Part shown: piece after piece, positions 1-8,616 of the stretch
How the letters are laid out: each line of letters begins with the position of its first letter
Position numbering within the stretch: position 1 is the first letter of the stretch
From: Gemmatimonas aurantiaca
GTDB lineage: Bacteria; Gemmatimonadota; Gemmatimonadetes; Gemmatimonadales; Gemmatimonadaceae
Direction: 5' to 3'
Assembly (NCBI RefSeq): GCF_037190085.1
Contig: NZ_JBBCJO010000001.1
Span: 1 to 64,000 of the forward strand
Length of the DNA: 64,000 nt
Translations under genes and position numbers: made by a program
The notes under the pieces: model-generated
Databases searched by the model: none
What the model was told of the DNA's origin: nothing
Seen by the model: only the letters and a program-made list of their open reading frames with translations

Positions 1-613
1 GATCGACGCGGCGGCGACGAAGCCGTTCGGGTTCATGAAGTTCACGCCGGGGCCGGGGATCGGGGGGCACTGCATCCCGCTGGACCCGCACTACCTGGCG
101 TGGAAGATGCGGACGTTGAACTACAAGACGCGGTTCATCGATCTGGCGAGCGAGATCAACTCCCACATGCCCGAGTGGGTGGTGGCGCGTACGGCTTCTT
201 CACTCAATGACATGAGCAAAGCCGTACGTGGCAGCCGGGTGCTGGTGCTGGGGGTGGCGTACAAGCGGGACATCGACGATGTGCGGGAGAGTCCGGCGCT
301 CGACGTGATCCGTCTGCTGGAGGAGCGCGGCGCCGAAGTGATGTACCACGATCCCTTCGTGCAGCAGTTTCGTGAAGACGGCCATATCCGCGAGTCGGTG
401 CCGCTCACATCGGATATGTTGAGTGCGACAGACGCGGTCGTGATCGTGACCGACCACCGGGCCGTCGACTATCAACTGGTCGTGGACCATGCCCATTTGG
501 TGCTCGACACGCGCAATATCACGGCCGGACTGAAGCCGGCACGTGCGCGTATCCGTTCGTTGGCCGATATGCCGGATGGTCGGTACGAGCGCCGACGTAA
601 ACCGCGTGACTGA
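1..613 (+). CDS. UDP-N-acetylglucosamine 6-dehydrogenase-type nucleotide sugar dehydrogenase (3' part)
   Basis: The gene begins before the window; the frame is open from base 2 and ends with TGA at 611-613. The visible part is the end of the catalytic region and the C-terminal UDP-binding domain. The catalytic-cysteine motif GGHCIPLDPHY lies at the start, and the C-terminal Rossmann half has VLVLGVAYKRDIDDVRESP. The preceding PFGFMKF...PGPGIGG context is typical of WbpA/WbpO-like enzymes, which oxidise UDP-GlcNAc to UDP-GlcNAcA for surface polysaccharide, rather than of UDP-glucose dehydrogenases. The sugar transferase 264 bases downstream on the same strand supports an exopolysaccharide role. 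The exact substrate is inferred from motif resemblance only. Confidence 0.88.
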   Translation, partial: IDAAATKPFGFMKFTPGPGIGGHCIPLDPHYLAWKMRTLNYKTRFIDLASEINSHMPEWVVARTASSLNDMSKAVRGSRVLVLGVAYKRDIDDVRESPALDVIRLLEERGAEVMYHDPFVQQFREDGHIRESVPLTSDMLSATDAVVIVTDHRAVDYQLVVDHAHLVLDTRNITAGLKPARARIRSLADMPDGRYERRRKPRD

Positions 614-876
614 GCAGCAAAGGAGCATGTTTGTGACCGTCGCCACATAGTGATACCGCGTGTGGAACGACTCCTACAAGCATGTTGGACCAAAGCCGCA
701 TCCGGGGGTGCCTAAAAGGCCCGTTGGGACGAACACCAGGGACCATCCGTTGTGCCGTAGAGGGAAACTGATGCGTCCTGCTTTGTGGCCGGCTTCTTGC
801 TAAACTCCATGTTGACTCGAACGGCCTCCGACTCCACTTGAGGCCCGCGACACTGCGATCGACCGGTTCCCCGTTC
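614..876. other. Intergenic stretch without recognised gene
   Basis: About 260 bases lie between the dehydrogenase and the sugar transferase. No coding signal, clear terminator hairpin or convincing promoter pair was seen. TTGACT near 812 could be a -35 element, but no good -10 follows. Confidence 0.4.
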
Positions 877-1659
877 ATGTCAACTTCCACTGTCTACAAC
901 GACATTGTCACCGATATTCGCTCCGTGAGGCGCGCCGTGGCGCCTCTCGGCCGGAGCGGTGAACAGGCGTCCGTAGCCGCCACCAGCGGTCCGGACGACG
1001 ATTTTGAACCACGTTCGCGCAGCGAGCTGGCGTCCCGGGTGTTCAACGTGACGCTGGCTCTGCTGATGATCGTGATCGCCACGCCCATCATGCTCCTGGC
1101 GGCGCTGCTCGTGCGGCTGACGTCGCGTGGGCCGGTGTTCTACACGCAGGTGCGGGTGGGGATCGACCGCCGCTGGACGCGCAGCCGGGCGCTCAACGAA
1201 CGCCGGCGCGAAGATCTGGGCGGGACTCCGTTCACCATCTACAAGTTCCGCTCCATGCGGGTGGACGCCGAGGTGAACGGGCAGGCCGTGTGGGCCCGCA
1301 AGGACGACGACCGGGTGACGCCCATCGGGAAGTTCATGCGCAAGACGCGCATCGATGAACTGCCGCAGCTGTTCAACGTGCTGCTGGGTGACATGAACAT
1401 CGTGGGGCCGCGCCCGGAGCGCCCGAGCATCTTCGTGCGTCTGCGCGAGCAGATCGAGGAGTACCCGGTGCGTCAGCGCGTGAAGCCCGGCATCACCGGT
1501 CTCGCGCAGATCTCGAATCCCTACGATCAGTGTCTGGACGATGTGCGCCGCAAGGTGGCTTTCGACGTGGAGTACATGCGCCGGCAGTCGCTGAGCGAAG
1601 ATCTGCGCATCATGCTCAAGACCTTCCCCGTCATGGTGATGCGCATCGGCGGGTGGTGA
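877..1659 (+). CDS. Bacterial sugar transferase (undecaprenyl-phosphate phosphoglycosyltransferase)
   Basis: This 260-residue protein of the WcaJ/PglC-type sugar transferase family loads the first sugar phosphate onto the lipid carrier at the inner membrane. One hydrophobic segment (about residues 50-75) is followed by the family core: FTIYKFRSM, KTRIDELPQLFNVLLGDMN and VGPRPERP, then PGITGLAQ. It has only the catalytic monotopic domain and lacks the multi-pass N-terminal half of WbaP-like proteins. ATG at 877 is preferred. The frame is open to a TTG at 838, but that adds a weakly supported leader. No clear terminator separates it from the dehydrogenase upstream, and both likely serve one exopolysaccharide pathway. 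Confidence 0.9.
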   Translation: MSTSTVYNDIVTDIRSVRRAVAPLGRSGEQASVAATSGPDDDFEPRSRSELASRVFNVTLALLMIVIATPIMLLAALLVRLTSRGPVFYTQVRVGIDRRWTRSRALNERRREDLGGTPFTIYKFRSMRVDAEVNGQAVWARKDDDRVTPIGKFMRKTRIDELPQLFNVLLGDMNIVGPRPERPSIFVRLREQIEEYPVRQRVKPGITGLAQISNPYDQCLDDVRRKVAFDVEYMRRQSLSEDLRIMLKTFPVMVMRIGGW

Positions 1660-1708
1660 GCCGATCGGTGTGACGGTGCAAGGCAACCAGGGGTGAGCGA
1701 CCGTCGGG

Positions 1709-2983
<1,275 letters not shown>

Positions 2984-3192
2984 GGCGGCCGATCCGGGTG
3001 GTGGATCTTTGAAGAATGGGGGTGATGGTATCAGATCACAAATGAGCGGGTACTGTCGTGTCCTCTACGCTACGGGTCTGTGTGGCAGTCGTGCAACGGT
3101 TGGGCGAAGTGTCGGTCGATCCGTGGTAAGTGAAAATTTCTAACTCATTGTGGGGAAGCATTTTGTATCGTCGTGGCTGCCTGAAACTTCCG

Positions 3193-3208
3193 TGGTATGG
3201 CGTTTGCT
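3193..3208 (+). promoter_or_regulatory. Sigma-54-type (-24/-12) promoter
   Basis: TGGTATG-GCGT-TTGCT matches the RpoN consensus TGGCACG-N4-TTGCW with two transitions, and the spacing between the GG and GC dinucleotides is exact. It ends 35 bases before the first ATG of the PEP-CTERM gene. In floc-forming bacteria PEP-CTERM genes are known to depend on RpoN. Here the call rests on this single match. Confidence 0.5.
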
Positions 3209-3243
3209 GATAATAGGGGCCAGAAGATGTACACATACACGAA

Positions 3244-4038
3244 ATGACCTTCCACCAGATACCCTCCATGCGGAACCTTCGTTCGAAAGCCCTGATCGCG
3301 CTGGGCATGCTGGCCATCGGAGCGACCCAGGCGCAGGCGCAGTTTCATCGGACCGGCGAGAGCGAGCTCTCTTGTGGTTTTGGCCCCTGTGATGCGAACT
3401 GGTCGGTGACTTGGTTCGGTCTTTCATCGGGCTATGGTAGTGGGTATCTGGCCAACGCGGCCATTATCACCAATCCGCCTTCCGCCCCTTGGGCGCCCAA
3501 TATCACGGGTGTTCAGCAGTGGATCGGCGCGGCCAATTCCGCCACGCTGAGTCCGGCCACGAACGACAACGCGTCGAACTACATCTACTACTTCCAGACC
3601 GTCATCGGCGATGACACCTTCGCTGGCGACGTGAAATTTGGTGTGGGCTGGGACAACCGTCTGGTCGGCGCTTGGCTGGGTGGAAGCATCAATGGTGGTG
3701 ATGGTTCGTTCGACGCCACTGGTGCCGAGGAACTCCTCGGCCCCATCAATCAGGCGAATCCGTATGCCGGTGGTAAGAGCGGATTCTGTCGCGATTCCGA
3801 CGGCGTGTTCCCTGCATCGTATTTCCCTGATTGCGTGGTCAACATCTCGCTCGCTTTCGGAGCGGGTGACCAGAAGAGCCGGGTACTGACGTTTGCCGTT
3901 GTCGGCGATGGTACGACGGACGGTTTCCTCGCAGGCACAGTGAATCGTGTTGTTCCGGAGCCCAGCACCTACGCGCTGATGGCCGCTGGCCTCGCCGCGA
4001 TGGGTATGGTGGCCCGCCGTCGTCGCCGCGCCGCCTGA
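3244..4038 (+). CDS. PEP-CTERM sorting-domain secreted protein
   Basis: A secreted protein of 264 residues. It has an N-terminal signal peptide ending around TQAQAQ and a C-terminal sorting tag: VPEPSTYALM, a hydrophobic helix and an Arg cluster (RRRRR). Exosortase cleaves such tags and the protein is delivered to the surface or extracellular matrix. The body is Gly/Asn/Ser-rich with aromatic residues, and no enzyme motif is seen. A second in-frame ATG at 3268 (MRNLRSK) would give a tighter signal peptide. It is preceded by a sigma-54-like promoter and followed by a strong hairpin. It is not closely similar to the two other PEP-CTERM proteins nearby. Confidence 0.85.
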   Translation: MTFHQIPSMRNLRSKALIALGMLAIGATQAQAQFHRTGESELSCGFGPCDANWSVTWFGLSSGYGSGYLANAAIITNPPSAPWAPNITGVQQWIGAANSATLSPATNDNASNYIYYFQTVIGDDTFAGDVKFGVGWDNRLVGAWLGGSINGGDGSFDATGAEELLGPINQANPYAGGKSGFCRDSDGVFPASYFPDCVVNISLAFGAGDQKSRVLTFAVVGDGTTDGFLAGTVNRVVPEPSTYALMAAGLAAMGMVARRRRRAA

Positions 4039-4068
4039 TCGCGACGCCGCATCACGATCCTGCAGTTC

Positions 4069-4099
4069 ACGAAGGGCCCGCATCGCGCGGGCCCTTCGT
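4069..4099 (+). terminator. Hairpin terminator after PEP-CTERM gene
   Basis: A perfect 11-bp GC-rich stem (4071-4081 with 4087-4097, loop ATCGC), extendable by two pairs, lies 30 bases after the stop codon. It lacks a long T-tract, ending TCGTCGTTG. Confidence 0.65.
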
Positions 4100-4149
4100 C
4101 GTTGCAGCATGTGGTATCATGTGAATGACATGACTTTCGCGATTCCCGT

Positions 4150-5436
4150 GTGACATCCCCAGCTCGCGCGCTCGACCCCACCGCTGCGCCAGTCGCCGGC
4201 ACCGGTTCGATCAATCCGTTCCGCGTGTTGCGGCGTCACCGGAACTTCCGGCTGTTCTGGACCGGTCAGACGCTTTCACTGATCGGCACGTGGATGCAGA
4301 CGATGGCCACGGGATGGCTCGCGCTGCAGCTCTCCAACAGCGCCTTTGTCGTGGGACTCGTCGCTTCCGTGGCGGCGCTTCCGGTGGTCTTCCTGAGCAT
4401 GCACGGCGGCGCGCTGGTGGATCATGGCAACCGGCTGCGTATCGTGCGGGTGGCCCAGGCCGTCTTTCTGGCGCAGGCCACCACACTCTGGCTCATCACC
4501 ATCACCGGCCATGTCTCGGTGCCATGGCTGCTGGTGCTCTCGTTCGTGCAGGGATGCTGCAGCGCCATCGAGATCCCCGCGCGTCAGAGTCTTTTCATTC
4601 AACTCGTGGGCCGCGAGGACCTGCAGCCGGCCATTGCCCTCAATTCGAGCGGTTTCAATCTCGCCAAGATCATCGGACCGTCCATCGGTGGACTGGTCAT
4701 CACGAAGCTCGGTATCGCATGGTGTTTCGGGCTCAACGCGATGAGTTACGGCGCGGTGTTGTGGGGACTGGCGCGCATCCGTCTCCCCGACGAAGACGCG
4801 CGCGTGACCATTCCGCTGCGACAGGCGCTCGCGCAGAGCACCGGCAGCGCGGTCGATGGCATTCGGTATCTGATGCAACCGGGAGCCGTACGGGAACTGC
4901 TCATCCTGGTCACGGCCAGCGCCATTCTCGGTGGACCGTTCCTCACGCTGGTGCCTGTCGTCGCACGTGATGGACTGCATCTGGGGCCCGGTGGTTACGG
5001 GTCGCTGCTCACGGCCGTGGGTGTGGGTGGATTGACCGGTGCACTGCTCATTGCCGGACCGTTCTCTCAATGGCGCCGCAAGAGTCGTGTCATGCGCGTG
5101 GCGGCGTTCACATTTCCCGGCGCACTGATCGGTTTTGCCTTTGCCGGTTCGCTCCATCTGGCGTGGTTCTGGTTGTTCATCACCGGGCTCTCGGCCATTC
5201 TCTTCGCCGCACTCTCCAACGGCGCGTTGCAACTGCTCGTGGACGAACAATATCGCGGTCGGGTCATGGCGTTTTATGGCCTGGTGTTCATCGGATTGTC
5301 GCAGGCCGTGGGTTCGTTCTCGCTGGGCGCGATGGCGCGCGTCATGACCGCCGCGCATGCCATCGGAATCGCGGCATTCGTGCTGCTTGGTGTGACGGTG
5401 GGAATGCGGCGCGCGGGGTTCTGGGAGCGGGTATGA
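4150..5436 (+). CDS. MFS transporter (MFS_3/EntS-like exporter)
   Basis: A 428-residue, multi-pass membrane protein with the length and hydrophobic pattern of a 12-helix major facilitator. The N-terminal FRLFWTGQTLSLIGTWMQT and the following AARQSLFIQL/NSSGFNLAKIIGPSIGG segments are typical of the DUF894/EntS-like branch, which exports siderophores or drugs. GTG at 4150 is used as the start because the frame opens there. Substrate is unknown. It is followed directly by a G-run repeat and then rmlB on the same strand. Confidence 0.87.
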   Translation: MTSPARALDPTAAPVAGTGSINPFRVLRRHRNFRLFWTGQTLSLIGTWMQTMATGWLALQLSNSAFVVGLVASVAALPVVFLSMHGGALVDHGNRLRIVRVAQAVFLAQATTLWLITITGHVSVPWLLVLSFVQGCCSAIEIPARQSLFIQLVGREDLQPAIALNSSGFNLAKIIGPSIGGLVITKLGIAWCFGLNAMSYGAVLWGLARIRLPDEDARVTIPLRQALAQSTGSAVDGIRYLMQPGAVRELLILVTASAILGGPFLTLVPVVARDGLHLGPGGYGSLLTAVGVGGLTGALLIAGPFSQWRRKSRVMRVAAFTFPGALIGFAFAGSLHLAWFWLFITGLSAILFAALSNGALQLLVDEQYRGRVMAFYGLVFIGLSQAVGSFSLGAMARVMTAAHAIGIAAFVLLGVTVGMRRAGFWERV

Positions 5437-5439
5437 ACA

Positions 5440-5512
5440 GGGGGTCTGGGTGGTGGGTTCCGGGTTTGGGGGTGAACTGCCGGGTTGTGGGTCGTGGGTC
5501 GTGAGCTGCCCG
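5440..5512 (+). repeat. G-run intergenic repeat, copy 1
   Basis: This segment lies between the MFS gene and rmlB. It is composed of GGG runs separated by 2-6 bases, with the core GGTGAACTGCCGGGTTGTGGG. Copies with the same core are at 8466-8530 (plus) and 54078-54158 (minus). At least five consecutive GGG tracts with short loops form a canonical G-quadruplex motif on the plus strand. It ends just before the rmlB ribosome-binding region. Confidence 0.7.
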
Positions 5513-5523
5513 ATGGTGGTGAC

Positions 5524-6567
5524 ATGAGACGTCTGCTCGTGACGGGTGGAGCGGGGTTCCTGGGTGCGAATTTCGTGCGGTACTGGGGTGCGCGGTATCG
5601 CGACGATGTAGTGGTCGTGCTCGACGCGCTCACGTACGCGGGAGATCGTTCGCGACTGTCCGATCTCGAAGCCGAGGGACGTGTGGTGTTCGTAGTGGGC
5701 GACGTGTGCGATGGAGAGCTCGTGTCGTCATTGCTGACGCAGTACGACATCGACACCATCGTGCACTTTGCCGCCGAGAGTCATGTGGACCGCAGCATCG
5801 TGGATGGGGTGTCGTTCGTGCGCACCAATGTGCTGGGTACGCAGACGATGGTCGACGCGGCGCGTGCGGCGTGGTGCACGAACGGGGCATGGCGGCCCGG
5901 TGTGAGATTCCATCATGTGTCCACCGACGAGGTGTATGGGCCACTGGCGCACGATGCAGCGCCATTCACCGAGACATCGCCGTATCGTCCGAGTTCACCT
6001 TACTCGGCGAGCAAGGCGGCGTCGGACCATCTGGTGCGCGCCGGGGGCATCACGCACGGGTTGCCGTACACCATCTCGCATTGCGCGAACAACTTCGGAC
6101 CGTTTCAGCATCCGGAGAAGCTCATCCCGTTGATGATCACACGGGCGCTGCGCGGAGAGCCGCTCACCATTTACGGGGATGGACAGCAGCGACGCGAATG
6201 GTTGTCGGTGCACGAGCACTGCGTGGCGCTGGATGCGATTCTGGGGACCGATGTGGCGGGTGAGACATTCTGCATCGGCAGTGGCGTGGAATTCGTCAAT
6301 CTTGAGCTGGTGCAGCATCTGTGCGACATGCTGGATGCGCGATTCACCGCCGATGTCTCGCTCCGGGATCGGTTCCCCCGATGCCCGGCGGCGCTGGGAG
6401 CCTCCTGCCGCACACTGATCACGCATGTGGCTGATCGCCCGGGACACGATCGCCGGTATGCGCTGGATTCGACGAAGCTCGCGCGGATCACCGGCGTAAC
6501 GTTACGACGGGATGTTTCCGCCGAACTGGAAGGACTGTTGGATTGGATGATGACCGGCGGTGCATGA
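5524..6567 (+). CDS. rfbB: dTDP-glucose 4,6-dehydratase
   Basis: This 347-residue short-chain dehydrogenase of the RmlB family converts dTDP-glucose to dTDP-4-keto-6-deoxyglucose, the entry to dTDP-rhamnose and related sugars. It has the NAD-binding TGGAGFLGANF at the N-terminus, HFAAESHVDRSI, the catalytic STDEVYG triad region, the YSASK proton-relay motif and NNFGPFQHPEKLIPLMI. The family C-terminal element VADRPGHDRRYALD is also present. ATG at 5524 is chosen over an upstream GTG at 5485 because the dinucleotide-binding motif starts five residues later and GGTGGTGA precedes it. No rmlA, C or D gene is in the window. Confidence 0.93.
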   Translation: MRRLLVTGGAGFLGANFVRYWGARYRDDVVVVLDALTYAGDRSRLSDLEAEGRVVFVVGDVCDGELVSSLLTQYDIDTIVHFAAESHVDRSIVDGVSFVRTNVLGTQTMVDAARAAWCTNGAWRPGVRFHHVSTDEVYGPLAHDAAPFTETSPYRPSSPYSASKAASDHLVRAGGITHGLPYTISHCANNFGPFQHPEKLIPLMITRALRGEPLTIYGDGQQRREWLSVHEHCVALDAILGTDVAGETFCIGSGVEFVNLELVQHLCDMLDARFTADVSLRDRFPRCPAALGASCRTLITHVADRPGHDRRYALDSTKLARITGVTLRRDVSAELEGLLDWMMTGGA

Positions 6568-6611
6568 CACGCCGTGAATGGCTGAGCTTATTTCATCTCC
6601 CGAAATGAAGA

Positions 6612-6627
6612 TGTGATTTTTATCACG
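6612..6627. promoter_or_regulatory. CRP/FNR-family-like palindrome
   Basis: TGTGA-N6-TCACG differs from the CRP consensus TGTGA-N6-TCACA at one position. It lies 145 bases before the PEP-CTERM gene at 6772. A similar site precedes that gene's paralogue at 7699. No regulator of this family is encoded in the window. Confidence 0.4.
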
Positions 6628-6706
6628 ATAATGCTGCGCTTCGAATGTGTAGCAAGGTGATCGTGCCCGCTGTGTAACATGGCGCACATCTTTTGTGATG
6701 CTTAGG

Positions 6707-6751
6707 TTGACACATCGCTCGCTGCTGCGCTCCGCGCGGCTTGCTGTGTCA
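6707..6751 (+). promoter_or_regulatory. Inverted repeat in the leader of a PEP-CTERM gene
   Basis: TGACACA (6708-6714) and TGTGTCA (6745-6751) are perfect 7-bp arms around a GC-rich 30-base interior that can itself fold. The structure ends just before the purine-rich AGGAGTGGGG upstream of the ATG at 6772. TTGACA at 6707 could instead be a -35 element, but no good -10 follows at 16-18 bases. Confidence 0.3.
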
Positions 6752-6771
6752 CTAGGAGTGGGGAAAGAATC

Positions 6772-7491
6772 ATGATGCGCAAGATGTTCGCGGTGGCTCT
6801 CGCGTCGGCGGCGCTGGCAATGCCGGCGCTGGGACAGACTCAGACGTTGATCAACGAAGATTTCAGCGGCTGGCCCGTGGCACTCAATGTCACGTCCGCT
6901 CCGTCCGGATCGCCGTGGACCGTGTACGGCAATGTGGATGTCATAGCCAACGGGACCCACAGTATCACCTGTGCTTCGAACAACTGCCTCGACCTCGACG
7001 GCAGCGCCCAGACCGCCGGCAGTCTCGAGAGCCAGCTCTTCCAGTTCTACGCCGGTGATGTGCTGCGCTTCCAGTTCGACGTCAGCGGCAGCCAGCGCAC
7101 AGCCAGTGGTCTGGATACGTTCTTCGCCTATCTGTACTCCACCGGATCGCTTTCCATTTCGTCGCTGGAGTCGCAGTCCGATGGGGCGGTGGACTACTCC
7201 CCCAGTGAGACCTTCGGCGGGGGATTTGCCCTGGCGCCCGAACTGAATGGTGGGCTCCTGGCGTCGACGTATCCGTGGACGACCTGGTATGTGCAGTTCA
7301 CGCTCGAACACGACGCCGAGATCGGCGTGGGCTTCCTCACGACGAGTGCGGACAATGTCGGTCCGATGATCGACAACGTGCTGCTCACGCGCACGGCGGC
7401 GACGACAGTGCCCGAGCCGAGCACTTATATGCTCATGGCAGCCGGCCTCGCGGCGATGGCAGCGGTGGCACGGCGTCGTCGAAACGCCTGA
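6772..7491 (+). CDS. PEP-CTERM sorting-domain secreted protein (paralogue A)
   Basis: A 239-residue secreted protein with a signal peptide ending near PALGQT and the C-terminal tag VPEPSTYMLM, hydrophobic helix and RRRR. The body resembles a carbohydrate-binding-like beta sandwich and shares phrases with the next PEP-CTERM protein (NNCLDLDG, SGSQRT, IGVGFLTTS, IDNVLLTRT). That indicates a local duplication. The start is ATG 6772, or 6775 immediately after, downstream of AGGAGTGGGG. A CRP-like palindrome lies upstream and a strong terminator follows. Function beyond surface or matrix localisation is unknown. Confidence 0.85.
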   Translation: MMRKMFAVALASAALAMPALGQTQTLINEDFSGWPVALNVTSAPSGSPWTVYGNVDVIANGTHSITCASNNCLDLDGSAQTAGSLESQLFQFYAGDVLRFQFDVSGSQRTASGLDTFFAYLYSTGSLSISSLESQSDGAVDYSPSETFGGGFALAPELNGGLLASTYPWTTWYVQFTLEHDAEIGVGFLTTSADNVGPMIDNVLLTRTAATTVPEPSTYMLMAAGLAAMAAVARRRRNA

Positions 7492-7537
7492 GTTTACATT
7501 AGTCGACATTCCGGCATCCGCGCTCACGCGAATATCG

Positions 7538-7566
7538 AAGGGCCCGCCATTTTCTGGCGGGCCCTT
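7538..7566 (+). terminator. Rho-independent terminator
   Basis: A perfect 12-bp stem (7538-7549 with 7555-7566) with a TTTTC loop, followed by TGCATTTTTG, lies 46 bases after the PEP-CTERM stop codon. The stem core AAGGGCCCGC resembles that of the hairpin after the first PEP-CTERM gene. Confidence 0.85.
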
Positions 7567-7593
7567 TGCATTTTTGTGTCGAATATGTCTCGC

Positions 7594-7609
7594 TGTGACT
7601 GTGCGCACA
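7594..7609. promoter_or_regulatory. CRP/FNR-family-like palindrome
   Basis: TGTGA-N6-GCACA has one mismatch to the CRP consensus, 90 bases before the ATG at 7699. It parallels the site at 6612-6627 before the paralogous gene. Confidence 0.35.
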
Positions 7610-7698
7610 TTGTCGTGCGGTGACATGTGTTAGGGTGGGCAGACCTTTCTGCTCCCTCTCAGCGGGGCACGATGTCTCTTCAGCGCGGAGTTGGAACC

Positions 7699-8460
7699 AT
7701 GAGTGGAACCATGGTGCGTCGCACGTGTGCAGCTCTACTGAGCTCGGTCCTGTTCGCCGTGCCCGCGGCAGCTCAGACCGTCCTGTTGCAGGACGATTTT
7801 GATGGTCTGGTGGAGGGCGTTCCCTACACGACGGAATTCGTCAACTGGAATGTGGTGGGCCGAGGCGTGGATGTCGTGGCGACGGGTTATGCCGGTCTGA
7901 TCAGTTGCTACGGTGGCACGGGTCTCTGTGTCGATCTCGATGGCAATGCGGGAAGCGGTCCGGAGACCGGTCCCCGTGGTCTCGAGAGCAAGCTGATGTA
8001 CTCGTTCGCCGCCGGCGATATCGCGCGCTTTGAATTCGCGGTCAGTGGCAATCAGCGTGGTACCGCATTTCCCAACTCCCTGCTCGACGATCTGATCGTG
8101 GGATTCCGGTTCTCCAATGCCGTGACGCTCGCCGATGTCGCGTTGGAGCTGGTCGATTTCGGCATTTCGGATCCACAGCCGGGCGGTAGTTACGACTCGT
8201 CCAATCCGTTCGCACTGACGCTGGAGGATATTCCGTATATCGCTCCCTGGAGCACTCTGGCGCTCCGTTTCCGGGTCCTCGGTGCGACCGATATCGGCGT
8301 GTTTCTCACGACGCCGAGTGCCGATGATATCGGACCGCTCATCGACAACGTGTCATTCACGCGTACGTCCACCACGGTGCCGGAGCCCGGAACCTATGTG
8401 CTGATGGCCGCGGGGCTGGTCGCGTTGGCCGTGGTGGGACGCAGGGGCAGGAAGGCCTGA
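7699..8460 (+). CDS. PEP-CTERM sorting-domain secreted protein (paralogue B)
   Basis: A secreted protein of 253 residues from ATG 7699; further in-frame starts exist at 7672 and 7711. The signal peptide MVRRTCAALLSSVLF runs to PAAAQ. The C-terminal tag is VPEPGTYVLM, hydrophobic helix and RRGRK. The body shares LCVDLDGNAG, AVSGNQRG and IDNVSFTRT with the preceding PEP-CTERM protein, and the two are tandem paralogues. GGAG stands about 9 bases before ATG 7699. No enzyme motif was seen. It is followed by a G-run repeat and the convergent AAA+ ATPase gene. Confidence 0.84.
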   Translation: MSGTMVRRTCAALLSSVLFAVPAAAQTVLLQDDFDGLVEGVPYTTEFVNWNVVGRGVDVVATGYAGLISCYGGTGLCVDLDGNAGSGPETGPRGLESKLMYSFAAGDIARFEFAVSGNQRGTAFPNSLLDDLIVGFRFSNAVTLADVALELVDFGISDPQPGGSYDSSNPFALTLEDIPYIAPWSTLALRFRVLGATDIGVFLTTPSADDIGPLIDNVSFTRTSTTVPEPGTYVLMAAGLVALAVVGRRGRKA

Positions 8461-8465
8461 GCAGC

Positions 8466-8530
8466 GGTTCCGGGGTTGTGGGTTCGGGTTTGGGGATGAA
8501 CCGCCGGGTCGTGGGTACCGGGTTTCGTGA
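8466..8530 (+). repeat. G-run intergenic repeat, copy 2
   Basis: Four G-runs spaced by 3-4 bases are followed by GGATGAACCGCCGGGTCGTGGG, matching copy 1 at 5440 and, inverted, copy 3 at 54078. The flanking ACCGGGTT (about 8517) and AACCCGGT (about 8569) can pair. The element lies between convergent genes and could act as a transcription end. Confidence 0.7.
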
Positions 8531-8616
8531 AACGAGTGGTCTCTCGACGCGTGACCCGCAACGCGTAACCCGGTTGTTCACCCCCCAACCGTAAATTCAG
8601 AACTCGAAACCGCCGG

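Noticed and set aside
6640..6771. Sigma-54 promoter before the second PEP-CTERM gene
   Set aside because: TGGCGCA-N4-TTTTG near 6680 lacks the GC of the -12 element at the required spacing.
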